A DNA stretch of 21,745 nucleotides from an uncultured Clostridium sp. (GCA_945946715.1 CAMEWU010000008.1:1-21745); one strand, 5' to 3'. Positions 8,188-15,454 are shown, counted from the first letter of the stretch. Numbers and translations are program-made. The notes: a model not told the origin generated them from the sequence alone.

Positions 8188-9417
8188 TTAACGATTTTCA
8201 AACTGGAATACAGGTTCCAGTTCTTCTACCGATTCTACTTTCGCATGAATCATTCCATCGCCAATCATAATTCGAAGTCTGTCATCCCGCTCTACCTGCT
8301 GTATTGATACAACCGGTTTTCCTTCTACTTCTAAATAGCCATATCCATGCATAAATCTTGCTGTAGGAGAAAATCCATGTAACTGTTCTCCTAAAATCAT
8401 CAAGCGATGCTGGTATGCTTCCAGTTTTCTCTTCATACTCTGTGTCAGCTGATCCCATAATTCATCCAGATACTGCTTCTGCTGCTCTAATCTTCTAACC
8501 GGATTTTCATATTGCAGTTTCAATTGATACTGATGAAACTGCATGCTGGCAAATTCCAGTTTCTGTCTCATCATTTGTTGGATTTGCAATTGAAAATGCT
8601 CCATCTGATTCCAGATATCCCTGCAATCCGGAATTGCCAGTTCACAAGCAGCAGATGGCGTAGGTGCCCGTAAGTCAGCAGCATAATCTGCAATCGTCGT
8701 ATCAACTTCATGACCGGTTCCAGAAATAATCGGCGTCTTTGCTTCAAAAATGGCTCTGGCTACACTCTCTTCATTAAATGCCCAAAGATCCTCAATCGAG
8801 CCGCCACCCCTGCCAATAATAATGGTATCTACACCCATTTGATCCAGCACTTGAATTCCTTTCACAATGGTAGCAGCCGCACCATCTCCCTGAACTTTAG
8901 CCGGATATAAAATCAACTGTACATATGGATTTCTTCGTCTTGCAATATTCTTTATATCCTGTATCGCGGCACCTGTAGATGCAGTTACAATTCCTACTCG
9001 TTTAGGGAATGGTGGAATCGGCTTCTTAATCTCAAAATCAAATAATCCTTCTTCATATAATTTTTCTTTTAATCGCTCATACTCTTCATATAATGCCCCG
9101 ATTCCATCCAGAGTAATATCTTTTACATACATCTGGTATTTGCCGTCCCGTTCATAAACAGATACACTGCCACCTACAATTACACTTTGTCCATCCTGTA
9201 ATTGGAATTTCAATCCGGTTGTCCGGTTGCTTTTAAACATAACACAGGCAAAAGATCCGGTTTCATCTTTCAGACTAAAGTAAATATGCCCGGAAGAATG
9301 GTACTTGCAGTTTGATACTTCCCCTTTCATATATAACCCGGATAACAGATAATCTCCCTGAAACATGGTTTTAATATATGTATTTATCTGTCCTACAGAA
9401 TAAACTCGTCTTTGCAT
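8188..9417 (-). CDS. xseA: Exonuclease VII large subunit
   Basis: XseA is the catalytic subunit of exonuclease VII, which trims single-stranded DNA to short oligonucleotides in repair. The start is ATG 9417 (409 aa), with GGAG seven bases upstream; the GTG directly before it is less likely. An N-terminal OB fold is recognisable (VGQINTYIK, then GEVSNCKYHSSGHIYFSLKD, about residues 5-100). The catalytic domain shows IGIVTASTGAAIQDI-like text (VGIVTASTGAAIQDI), IIGRGGGSIEDLWAFNEE and the GHEVDTTIADYAAD block, all hallmarks of the family. A Gln/Leu/Met-rich coiled coil follows (about 270-350), and the end is a short beta segment. It lies 17 bases after nusB; folD, which stands between nusB and xseA in B. 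subtilis, is absent here. Confidence 0.96.
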   Translation of the reverse strand: MQRRVYSVGQINTYIKTMFQGDYLLSGLYMKGEVSNCKYHSSGHIYFSLKDETGSFACVMFKSNRTTGLKFQLQDGQSVIVGGSVSVYERDGKYQMYVKDITLDGIGALYEEYERLKEKLYEEGLFDFEIKKPIPPFPKRVGIVTASTGAAIQDIKNIARRRNPYVQLILYPAKVQGDGAAATIVKGIQVLDQMGVDTIIIGRGGGSIEDLWAFNEESVARAIFEAKTPIISGTGHEVDTTIADYAADLRAPTPSAACELAIPDCRDIWNQMEHFQLQIQQMMRQKLEFASMQFHQYQLKLQYENPVRRLEQQKQYLDELWDQLTQSMKRKLEAYQHRLMILGEQLHGFSPTARFMHGYGYLEVEGKPVVSIQQVERDDRLRIMIGDGMIHAKVESVEELEPVFQFENR

Positions 9418-9437
9418 CACCTGTCTCCATATAGTTT

Positions 9438-9875
9438 TCAGCTTTCATTTTTTACTAATTTTCCCAACACTGCATTCACAAATCCTTTTGCATCTTCATC
9501 ACAGTATTCCTTGGTTAATTCTACTGCTTCATTAATTGCTACACGTTCCGGAACATCATGATCAAATTTAATTTCATATACTGCCAGTCTTAAAATAGCA
9601 AGCTCTGCTTTACCAATACGGTTCAGTTTCCATCCTTCTGTATACTCTGAAATAGCAGCATCCAGCTCATTCAGATGAGCTATGACATCTGACACCTTAT
9701 TCTTAACATATTCCAAATCCTCTTCTTTTGCGAAAGATATGGTTCCATCCTCTTGTTCCTGTTCTGCCAATTCCTGTAAATGAAACTCCAGTTGTTCCTC
9801 CTGCTCTTTCTGTTCAGCAAATTCAATTCGGAATAATGCTTTAAAAATATTTTCCCGCAATTGTCTTCTTGTCAT
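9438..9875 (-). CDS. nusB: Transcription antitermination factor NusB
   Basis: NusB pairs with ribosomal protein S10 (NusE) and binds boxA RNA, keeping RNA polymerase going through rRNA operons. The start is ATG 9875 (145 aa, MTRRQLREN); a GTG 12 bases earlier belongs to the GTGGAGG ribosome site and should not be used. The all-helical NusB fold is visible: RRQLRENIFKALFRIEF at the N-terminus, LNRIGKAELAILRLAVYEI in the middle and the highly conserved VAINEAVELTKEYCDEDAKGFVNAVLGKL near the end. There is an acidic insertion of about 25 Glu/Gln-rich residues after residue 20, longer than in enterobacterial NusB but common in Firmicutes. A strong palindrome lies between this gene and the preceding asp23-like gene. 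Confidence 0.95.
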   Translation of the reverse strand: MTRRQLRENIFKALFRIEFAEQKEQEEQLEFHLQELAEQEQEDGTISFAKEEDLEYVKNKVSDVIAHLNELDAAISEYTEGWKLNRIGKAELAILRLAVYEIKFDHDVPERVAINEAVELTKEYCDEDAKGFVNAVLGKLVKNES

Positions 9876-9911
9876 AATGACCTCCACTTGTATTCTATAT
9901 TTTCATGGAAT

Positions 9912-9942
9912 GGGGACACATCTGCATCGCAGATCTGTCCCC
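9912..9942. repeat. REP-like 31-bp palindrome between asp23 and nusB
   Basis: Seven pairs (GGGGACA with TGTCCCC), one C/C mismatch, six more pairs (ATCTGC with GCAGAT) and a three-base ATC loop: 13 paired positions in 31 bases. Neither strand has a T-run after it, so it is not an ordinary terminator, and it interrupts an operon. GC-rich ends in an AT-rich gap and the GGGGACA termini make me think of interspersed REP-type palindromes. Whether it is repeated elsewhere in the genome cannot be seen here, as there is only one copy in the window. Confidence 0.6.
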
Positions 9943-9969
9943 ATAAACCAGATGCTTTCTTTCGGCAGC

Positions 9970-10410
9970 TTATTTCTTTACTACATGAACGGTTCTTTGT
10001 GTTTTCTGTGTTTTTACAGCCTTCTGTGGCTTATCAACAGCAATACCTACAATTCTTACGTTTACCCGCTCCACTAATAATCCTGTCATGCTTTCAATTG
10101 CACTCTTTACCTTTTCCTGTACCTGTTCAGATACCTTTGGTATACTATACCCATATTTCATCTCCAATGCCAGATCAATGTTAACACTTTCCGGAGAGAC
10201 TTCCACTTTCACACCTTTGGAAAGCTTATTCATTCCCAATTTGCTTACTAATTCATTCGGAATATTTCCGCTCATCTTTGCCACACCCTCTACCTCAAGA
10301 GCTGCCAGGCTGGAAATAATTGCAACTACTTCATCTGCAATCTGTACTTCACCAAAAATACCTGACTCGTGTAGCTTATATCCATCTTGACGATCCATAT
10401 CAATTGCCAT
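9970..10410 (-). CDS. Asp23/Gls24-family envelope stress protein (YqhY-like)
   Basis: Asp23/Gls24 proteins are small alkaline-shock proteins, often membrane-associated through a partner; YqhY in B. subtilis stands at this very site and influences acetyl-CoA carboxylase activity. The 146-residue product has the family's shape: GEVQIADEVVAIISSLAALEVEGVAKMSG near the N-terminus, then VKVEVSPESVNIDLALEMKYGYSIPKVSEQVQEKVKSAIE and VNVRIVGI near the C-terminus, ending in a basic Lys/Gln/Thr tail (about 125-146). The start is ATG 10410 with GGAGG seven bases upstream. It is the first gene of the housekeeping operon, directly behind a sigma-A promoter. The precise role is not known from sequence. Confidence 0.92.
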   Translation of the reverse strand: MAIDMDRQDGYKLHESGIFGEVQIADEVVAIISSLAALEVEGVAKMSGNIPNELVSKLGMNKLSKGVKVEVSPESVNIDLALEMKYGYSIPKVSEQVQEKVKSAIESMTGLLVERVNVRIVGIAVDKPQKAVKTQKTQRTVHVVKK

Positions 10411-10451
10411 ACTCTATCCTCCTAACGTACTTTACCTATAACATTTCCTAT

Positions 10452-10479
10452 ATTATATCAAATTTATACACATTTGCAA
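10452..10479 (-). promoter_or_regulatory. Sigma-A promoter of the asp23-nusB-...-recN operon
   Basis: Minus strand: -35 TTGCAA at 10474-10479, a 16-base spacer, and a perfect -10 TATAAT at 10452-10457, about 40 bases before the asp23-like start codon. It is the only good promoter found ahead of this ten-gene run. Confidence 0.75.
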
Positions 10480-10496
10480 CAAACTTTTAGCCATGC

Positions 10497-10616
10497 AGTT
10501 CCAGATATGCTCATACAAATTTATGCTTGCATAAAATTTGTATCGAGGATAGCTGGAACTATAGGGCGTTAGCCCTCACCGAGATGGAGTGCAACGGAAT
10601 CGAGGTGCATTGCACT
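10497..10616. other. Structured intergenic element with three consecutive hairpins
   Basis: The gap between spoIIIAH and asp23 (10411-10616) holds no gene. Starting with the base after the spoIIIAH stop come three hairpins: AGTGCAA/TTGCACT (10588-10594 with 10610-10616); AGGGC/GCCCT with a GTTA loop (10563-10576); and a 64-base hairpin (10497-10560) with outer stem AGTTCCAG/CTGGAACT, short inner pairs, and a 14-pair top stem around ATACAAATTTATG. No T-run follows on either strand, so it does not look like a simple terminator. It could be an interspersed repeat, a 3' RNA structure of the spoIIIA transcript or a small RNA. The alternation of complementary pieces with a compact total of 120 bases suggests a mobile or repeated element; this is inference. 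Confidence 0.55.
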
Positions 10617-11321
10617 TTATTCTTCCACCATAGTAATTACAATATCCGTAACATCACACTCCGCTTTTCTGGTTACAATATCTTCAATTTGTGCTTTTTC
10701 TACTTCTGTCAATTCGGTCCGATTAACCGTTACATCTACACAATCCTCACTAATCAATACTACACATTCTTCAAATCCCTTTGCCATTAACTGCTGCTCG
10801 CAAATAGCTTCCCGTTCCATTACTTCCGTCATCGCTACCAACTGATTAACTGCTTCCTGCTTTGCCTCCTGACCCAAGTTTTCATTATTAACTATCTGCA
10901 TAAGCAGTTCCTGAGATTTTGAACGAGTCTGTTCCCGGTTTACTTTAGCATTTACAATCGCATTGGCTGCTGTATTGGCTGTTTCTGCATTGGTTAACAC
11001 CGCTTCTCCAATAGAGTCTGTTACCGGTGCACTTACCTCTGCATCATCATCATTTCCTTCTGCACCATCCGAGGCAGCAATGGTCTCTCCATTTGTATTC
11101 TCACCCGATTCCTCTGAATTTATAGAATTTGATACATCTGTATTACTATCAGCCTGAAGTGTTTCTTTCACCTCTTCATTGGCTTTAGATAGATCTACAG
11201 TATTCCCATTTTCATCTATAATACTGACTTCTTTACTGGTAAAACTCAAATATCCTGCCACTGCAATCATGACAGCCAGAGCTGTAATGATAATCTGATT
11301 CTTTTTCATTATTTTTTTCAT
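10617..11321 (-). CDS. spoIIIAH: Stage III sporulation protein AH
   Basis: SpoIIIAH sits in the mother-cell membrane and its outer domain binds SpoIIQ from the forespore, forming the core of the feeding channel and a ratchet for engulfment. The start is ATG 11321 (234 aa); the GTG 12 bases upstream is part of GTGGAGG. Residues about 7-26 form one membrane helix. An acidic, Asn/Ser/Glu-rich linker (about 27-100) follows, longer than usual; B. subtilis SpoIIIAH has 218 residues in all. The ring-building, YscJ/FliF-like domain is at the C-terminus: QELLMQIVNNENLG, AVNQLVAMTEVMEREAICEQ, then VDVTVNRTELTEVEKAQIEDIV. It is the last gene of the operon and lies 13 bases after spoIIIAG. Confidence 0.94.
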   Translation of the reverse strand: MKKIMKKNQIIITALAVMIAVAGYLSFTSKEVSIIDENGNTVDLSKANEEVKETLQADSNTDVSNSINSEESGENTNGETIAASDGAEGNDDDAEVSAPVTDSIGEAVLTNAETANTAANAIVNAKVNREQTRSKSQELLMQIVNNENLGQEAKQEAVNQLVAMTEVMEREAICEQQLMAKGFEECVVLISEDCVDVTVNRTELTEVEKAQIEDIVTRKAECDVTDIVITMVEE

Positions 11322-11334
11322 TTTAACCTCCACA

Positions 11335-11733
11335 TCACTCTGTCATTTTACATACTTTGATTTTATGAGCTGCAACGGGAAATAATGCCTGTGCCGTCTC
11401 CATAATATCCTGCTTTACCTGAGGAATATCTGCACCTTCTGCTACCACAGCAACTCCTTCTACCTGATTGTATTCACCTGAAACAGTAATCATGACTTCT
11501 ACCTGCCCTACACCCTGTATTTTTTTTAACATTTCCTCTAACCGCTGCTCCAGAAGTTCCACTTCTGTATCATTTACGATTTCTGCTGTCTTTGCCATTC
11601 CCTCCTCATTTCCAGCTTTTTTGGAACCCGTTGGTATGCAGATTACCAGCAGAAAAATACCAATCAATAAACAGATTAGCAGTCGATTCATACCAAATGA
11701 TTTCAGTTTTTCGAAAGAAAACCATTCGTTCAC
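11335..11733 (-). CDS. spoIIIAG: Stage III sporulation protein AG, short form
   Basis: SpoIIIAG forms a large ring in the intermembrane space, part of the SpoIIIA-SpoIIQ channel. The protein has only 132 residues; B. subtilis SpoIIIAG has 229. It opens at GTG 11733 behind GGCAGGTGGG. A membrane helix spans about 17-33. The first half of the ring-building motif is present (EQRLEEMLKKIQGVGQVEVMIT, about 62-82) and so is the second half (VEGVAVVAEGADIPQVKQDI, 91-110, then MMETAQALFPV-type text and HKIKVCKM at the end). Between them only about eight residues (84-91) remain where related proteins have a long insertion, the one that makes the beta-triangle of the ring. The frame is clean, with no sign of a frameshift, so this appears to be a genuine short form. 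Confidence 0.9.
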   Translation of the reverse strand: MNEWFSFEKLKSFGMNRLLICLLIGIFLLVICIPTGSKKAGNEEGMAKTAEIVNDTEVELLEQRLEEMLKKIQGVGQVEVMITVSGEYNQVEGVAVVAEGADIPQVKQDIMETAQALFPVAAHKIKVCKMTE

Positions 11734-11783
11734 GTTCCCACCTGCCTTAATTATATATATTATTTTTTTCCTAAAACTAGAAG

Positions 11784-11984
11784 TTAAAATGAAATAATCG
11801 GTATGCTTCTACCCAAACATCTGCCTGCCACATTTAAAAGCATACAAATATACACCAACCCAATGGCAAATCTGGCGAATTTCTGATACTTCTTTTCTGG
11901 TAGCAAGTGAATACAAAATGCAGACAATACAGAAAAAGTCACAATATCCCGCATAAATTCTTTTATAATTTCTATTAGATTCAT
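11784..11984 (-). CDS. spoIIIAF: Stage III sporulation protein AF, N-terminal membrane part only
   Basis: SpoIIIAF normally has two membrane helices followed by a soluble ring-building-like domain (about 206 residues in B. subtilis). Here the start is ATG 11984 behind GGAGG, which overlaps the spoIIIAE stop, and the frame ends at TAA 11784 after 66 residues. The visible part matches the N-terminal region: MNLIEIIKEFMRDIVTFSVLSAF, then a short loop with LLPEKKYQKFARFAIGLVYICMLLNV and the end SIPIISF. The Glu-Lys-Lys-Tyr loop and the FxxGL helix are typical of the family. Only 50 non-coding bases separate it from spoIIIAG, so the soluble domain is not present in another frame. It may be a reduced but working membrane piece, or a decayed gene. 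Confidence 0.85.
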   Translation of the reverse strand: MNLIEIIKEFMRDIVTFSVLSAFCIHLLPEKKYQKFARFAIGLVYICMLLNVAGRCLGRSIPIISF

Positions 11985-11994
11985 GAGCACCTCC

Positions 11995-13248
11995 TTAACC
12001 GGCATAATAAGTAACATTCGTAGAAACTGCTACAATTGCAATCGATAGTAAAAATAAAATAATAACTGTAAGTACTGCTGTAATCAGCATCTGACCGCCA
12101 TCACTGATACTTTGAATACCGGAAATCATCCTTTTATCAGAAATCGGTTGAAGAATCGCTGCTATGAATTTATAGGAAAGAATAAACACACTCATTTTCA
12201 ATACCGGCATACTTACTGTCAGAATCAAAATCAACATTCCTGCAACTCCAATTGCATTTTTAATAAGAATTCCGGAACCTATCACCACACCCGACACTGC
12301 ATTTACTGCCTGTCCTCCCGGAATCACAGTCAATCCTCGTTGAAGAGCCGTAGCCGTCACTGAATCAACCGCTGGTGCCAGCATACTCTTTACAGCATTC
12401 AGCCCCACTACAAAAGCCAAAACACTTTTCATAATCCATCCGGTACCTGTTTTTACCAGTTCCCCAAGTTTTGAAAAATAATCCTCCTCCATCAAATTGT
12501 TTACCAATCCCATAACAACATAAAGTTGAATTAACGGAAAAACGACTTTTTGTATTCCCCAGGAAACCGCTGTAATACCCATTACCATCCCTTCCTGCAA
12601 TACAACAGACGATGTCATTCCGGAGCTGACACCAACGGCCAACATATAGGTAGGTATTAGTGCTTTCATAATTTCCAAAATATCTGTTACCGTATCCTCA
12701 GCAACCTGATAAATGAGATAAAAAGAAGAAATCAGTAAAGCAGTCATAATCAGGTATGTTATATAAAAGCCATTCTCGCGGATTAAACCATTTCCCATAG
12801 AACCACTCATATTGGTAAACACCGCAGTTATAATTGCCAGCAAAACGAGTTTTATCAGAATATCACGGTTTGCATCCAATTCTTCTAAAAACACCTGATA
12901 CAAATAGGATTTCCAATTAGAATCTTCCTCCGGCAAATCCCCCTGCATTAAAAGATGAACCAAATTTCCAAAATCTCCTTCTGTTTCTGTCCATGTATTA
13001 TTAATTACCTGATTTAAACTTCCAAAATCATACTGCTCCAACAATTCTTCTTGAATCATCTCCGGAGACAAATCATCCTCTTCCTCGGTTTTCTCCTCTT
13101 CTTCCGAGGAATAGATTACCTCTGAACACTCACTCCACTGATTAAAACAGAATCCAAACTGACCAACACCTGTCCCAGTCTGTCCTATATATGTTCCATA
13201 CAACCATACCCATGCACTAATCAGAGCCCAACTTATTCCACCATACAC
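11995..13248 (-). CDS. spoIIIAE: Stage III sporulation protein AE
   Basis: SpoIIIAE is the large polytopic membrane protein of the SpoIIIA complex and is thought to form part of the conduit through the mother-cell membrane. The 417 residues (B. subtilis 399) start at GTG 13248, seven bases after GAGGGGGA. An N-terminal hydrophobic segment (about 3-22) looks like a signal or anchor, then an acidic stretch EEEEKTEEEDD at about 49-60 and SPEMIQEELLEQYDFGSLNQ. From about residue 128 on there are several membrane helices, including ILIKLVLLAIITAVFTN and the conserved AVSGVVIGSGILIKNAIGVAGMLILIL and PVLKMSVFILSYKFIAAILQP. It lies 10 bases before spoIIIAF and 12 after spoIIIAD. Confidence 0.95.
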   Translation of the reverse strand: MYGGISWALISAWVWLYGTYIGQTGTGVGQFGFCFNQWSECSEVIYSSEEEEKTEEEDDLSPEMIQEELLEQYDFGSLNQVINNTWTETEGDFGNLVHLLMQGDLPEEDSNWKSYLYQVFLEELDANRDILIKLVLLAIITAVFTNMSGSMGNGLIRENGFYITYLIMTALLISSFYLIYQVAEDTVTDILEIMKALIPTYMLAVGVSSGMTSSVVLQEGMVMGITAVSWGIQKVVFPLIQLYVVMGLVNNLMEEDYFSKLGELVKTGTGWIMKSVLAFVVGLNAVKSMLAPAVDSVTATALQRGLTVIPGGQAVNAVSGVVIGSGILIKNAIGVAGMLILILTVSMPVLKMSVFILSYKFIAAILQPISDKRMISGIQSISDGGQMLITAVLTVIILFLLSIAIVAVSTNVTYYAG

Positions 13249-13260
13249 GTCTTTTCCCCC

Positions 13261-13647
13261 TCAAGACAAAAACTGACGAATCGTTTCAATAATCGTCTCC
13301 ATTACAGGCAACGTAATCACCATGATTGCAATCCTGCCAGCCATCTCAATCTGACCGGAAATTGCCTGATATCCGGCATCCTTACATAAACTGGACGCAA
13401 ATTCACAGACATATGCTATTCCTATTAGTTTTAACAGCACCCCAATATACTCCAGATTCATAAAGCCCGCTATCTGTTGCAAAAAGGCAACCAGCTTATC
13501 AAATGCCTGTACCATAAAGAACATCAATGCAAGACAAATTCCCAGACTGATAATTGTACTGATTTCCATTTGATGCTGCTTACAAATCAATGCTGCTAAC
13601 ATTCCAATTACTGCCAGCAAAACCAGTTGTACAATGGATATATCCAT
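13261..13647 (-). CDS. spoIIIAD: Stage III sporulation protein AD
   Basis: SpoIIIAD is a small membrane protein of the channel, related in sequence to SpoIIIAC. I place the start at ATG 13647 (128 aa, MDISIVQ) because GGGGGA lies at a good distance; the ATG 15 bases earlier has no clear ribosome site and would give 133 residues, the B. subtilis length. About four hydrophobic helices can be seen, with the typical pieces LLAVIGMLAALICKQHQMEISTI, YIGVLLKLIGIAYVCEFASSLCKDAGYQAISGQIEMAGRIAIM and PVMETIIETI. It is 25 bases after spoIIIAC and 12 before spoIIIAE. Confidence 0.94.
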   Translation of the reverse strand: MDISIVQLVLLAVIGMLAALICKQHQMEISTIISLGICLALMFFMVQAFDKLVAFLQQIAGFMNLEYIGVLLKLIGIAYVCEFASSLCKDAGYQAISGQIEMAGRIAIMVITLPVMETIIETIRQFLS

Positions 13648-13672
13648 CCCTGATTCCCCCATTCATTTGGAA

Positions 13673-13870
13673 TTATCCGATTTGAAACAGTGACTGAATC
13701 ATGGTAAACAAGTCATAAATATATGGCACAATCCATGTGAGTACCAAAATCAATCCTGCCAGACTAACCAGATAAGCCTGTTCCTCTCTTCCCGAATGCT
13801 TAAGTACCTGGTTCAGAAGAGCAACCAGGATTCCCACTGCTGCAATTTTAAAAATTAATCCCATGGTCAT
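13673..13870 (-). CDS. spoIIIAC: Stage III sporulation protein AC
   Basis: This is the smallest SpoIIIA protein, a two-helix membrane protein of 65 residues (B. subtilis 68). The helices lie at about 4-21 (LIFKIAAVGILVALLNQV) and 33-52 (YLVSLAGLILVLTWIVPY), joined by the conserved LKHSGREEQA loop. Start ATG 13870, with GGGAGAG eight bases before it; the second ATG two codons later is also possible. It is followed 25 bases on by spoIIIAD. Its role within the channel is not known in detail. Confidence 0.94.
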   Translation of the reverse strand: MTMGLIFKIAAVGILVALLNQVLKHSGREEQAYLVSLAGLILVLTWIVPYIYDLFTMIQSLFQIG

Positions 13871-13886
13871 AGCCTGTCTCTCCCAT

Positions 13887-14420
13887 CTAAATCAATAAAA
13901 TAATCAGGAACAAGCCTGACAACACTCCAAATGTCACTCCCAGTTTGGTCTTTACCGGCAATTCTCCTGTCAATTGCTCTTCCTGTCTCTGCAATTTTTG
14001 TGAATACAATCTCATGGCTCCCAGCTGGGTGTCTCGGTCCGGAAAAGATAACTGATTCCCCAGACGCTTTAAATCATTCATGCTTGCTTCCGATAATTGT
14101 GTTTTTCCATACAGGCATTTTAGTTGTTGTACCCATATTGTCTGAAAATCTTCTCCTTCCATTGCATTTAAGCGTTCTCCCATCTCTATCCACCATTGTC
14201 CACAAACACCATCCACCTGTTTTCCACAAGTAATAAATGCTTCCGGAAGCATACTGCACTGATATTGAATTTCCCCCTCCAACAGAAGCATAAACTGCTG
14301 CAATTGCCGAAGTTGCTCCAAACGCAGTTTTAACCTGTTGTTATAGCAATTTCCGCAACCGATTGCCGCTATCAGAATCAAACAAATTCCTATGCCCTTA
14401 CAAACTATTTCCTTGTGCAT
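13887..14420 (-). CDS. spoIIIAB: Stage III sporulation protein AB
   Basis: SpoIIIAB has one N-terminal membrane helix and a helical domain that resembles GspF, the platform protein of type II secretion, and probably works with the ATPase SpoIIIAA. From ATG 14420 the product has 177 residues (B. subtilis 171): membrane helix at about 8-22, then LRLEQLRQLQQFMLLLEGEIQYQCSMLPEAF, the region most typical of the family, and a hydrophobic end FGVLSGLFLIILLI that may be a second helix. No ribosome site precedes this ATG; it overlaps the spoIIIAA stop by 23 bases, so coupled translation is likely. A TTG 24 bases earlier sits too close to GGGGGG. Confidence 0.92.
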   Translation of the reverse strand: MHKEIVCKGIGICLILIAAIGCGNCYNNRLKLRLEQLRQLQQFMLLLEGEIQYQCSMLPEAFITCGKQVDGVCGQWWIEMGERLNAMEGEDFQTIWVQQLKCLYGKTQLSEASMNDLKRLGNQLSFPDRDTQLGAMRLYSQKLQRQEEQLTGELPVKTKLGVTFGVLSGLFLIILLI

Positions 14421-15339
14421 CAAAAATTCGTTCAATATGCCCAATGCCCCCCTTATTATTCAAGACTACATATCGTTCAAAAATCCGTTCCTCCACTAAT
14501 CGCCGTAATACCGGTTTATTCCGTATATCCTCAATGGAATTTCCATGCACCGTTGCTAAAATGGAACAGCCTGCATTAATCACATATTCAATTGCCTCTA
14601 TGTCTTCCCGGCTCCCAATCTCATCTACTGCTACCACTACCGGAGACATAGAACGAATCAGCATTAGCATTCCATAAGCTTTGGGACAACAATCCAGTAT
14701 ATCTGTCCTTTTACCCAAATCATTCTGTGGTATTCCCTGATAACAGGCACCGATCTCTGAACGTTCATCTACAACTCCCACCGTTACACCAGGTCTTCCT
14801 TCCGTACCATCTGATAACAATCGAATCAAATCTCTTAATAAGGTGGTTTTTCCACAACGAGGAGGTGAAATAATCAAAGTATGCCGGATACCACTCCCAT
14901 CATGAACCATGGGAAGTAATTCCATCCCACATCCTTTTACCTGATGAGATAGTCGGATATTTAAAGAAGCAACATGTCGAATGGTCTTAATACCTCGATT
15001 CTCCATAACCACTTTTCCGGCAATTCCAACTCTGTGCCCTCCCTGTATGGTAATAAATCCCTGCCGAATCTCATCCTCATATGCATATAGAGAATAATGA
15101 CTGATAAAATCCAATGTATTTCGAATATCCTCCGGAGTGACTGTATATGTATCATTCATACAGGTATTCAGCTTCCCATTTGCTCCAACAAAAAACTCCC
15201 GGTTATCATAAATCACAATCAATGGTTCCCAAACCCGTAATCGTATTTCCTGTAATTTTTCGAATTCAATATTCATTGAAGTCAGTATTCTTCGCAAAGA
15301 TATTGAAAATACTTTCCATAATTCCTGTTTCTTGTCCAT
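14398..15339 (-). CDS. spoIIIAA: Stage III sporulation protein AA (secretion-type ATPase)
   Basis: SpoIIIAA is the ATPase of the mother-cell channel, related to the type II/IV secretion ATPases, and is thought to energise transport into the forespore. In the 313 residues the Walker A is SPPRCGKTT at 158-166 (first Gly replaced by Ser, which I believe is common in Clostridia), and the Walker B is VVVAVDEIG with Asp239-Glu240. The DERSEIG segment at 191-197 and the ATVHG near 274 complete the ATPase. The N-terminal part (EIRLRVWEPL, then RQGFITIQGGHRVGIAG) is typical of SpoIIIAA. ATG 15339 follows AAGGAGG. It is the first gene of the eight-gene operon, downstream of the efp terminator. Confidence 0.96.
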   Translation of the reverse strand: MDKKQELWKVFSISLRRILTSMNIEFEKLQEIRLRVWEPLIVIYDNREFFVGANGKLNTCMNDTYTVTPEDIRNTLDFISHYSLYAYEDEIRQGFITIQGGHRVGIAGKVVMENRGIKTIRHVASLNIRLSHQVKGCGMELLPMVHDGSGIRHTLIISPPRCGKTTLLRDLIRLLSDGTEGRPGVTVGVVDERSEIGACYQGIPQNDLGKRTDILDCCPKAYGMLMLIRSMSPVVVAVDEIGSREDIEAIEYVINAGCSILATVHGNSIEDIRNKPVLRRLVEERIFERYVVLNNKGGIGHIERIFDAQGNSL

Positions 15340-15360
15340 ACTTCTTCCTCCTTTCTTCTA

Positions 15361-15387
15361 AATATATGAATGGGGGATAGAATTAGA
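15361..15387 (-). promoter_or_regulatory. Possible sigma-E promoter of the spoIIIA operon
   Basis: spoIIIA is transcribed by sigma-E in B. subtilis. On the minus strand, CATATATT at 15361-15368 resembles the sigma-E -10 (CATACANT type), 21 bases before the spoIIIAA ATG, and TCTAATT at 15381-15387 could be a weak -35, but the 12-base spacing is two short. A tentative reading based mainly on the -10. Confidence 0.35.
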
Positions 15388-15389
15388 AC

Positions 15390-15431
15390 AAAAAAAAGAA
15401 AGAGGATATTTCTTTCAAAACATCCTCTTTC
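15390..15431 (-). terminator. Rho-independent terminator after efp
   Basis: Ten uninterrupted pairs (GAAAGAGGAT with ATCCTCTTTC, 15398-15407 and 15422-15431) and a 14-base loop, followed on the minus strand by eight T. It lies 23 bases past the efp stop and separates efp from spoIIIA. Confidence 0.9.
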
Positions 15432-15454
15432 CTATCATCATTTCAGTTTATAAA

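Noticed and set aside
11734..11783. Frameshift as an explanation for the short spoIIIAF
   Set aside because: The 50 bases after its stop do not code for SpoIIIAF C-terminal residues in any frame, and spoIIIAG begins at once; a deletion is the better reading.
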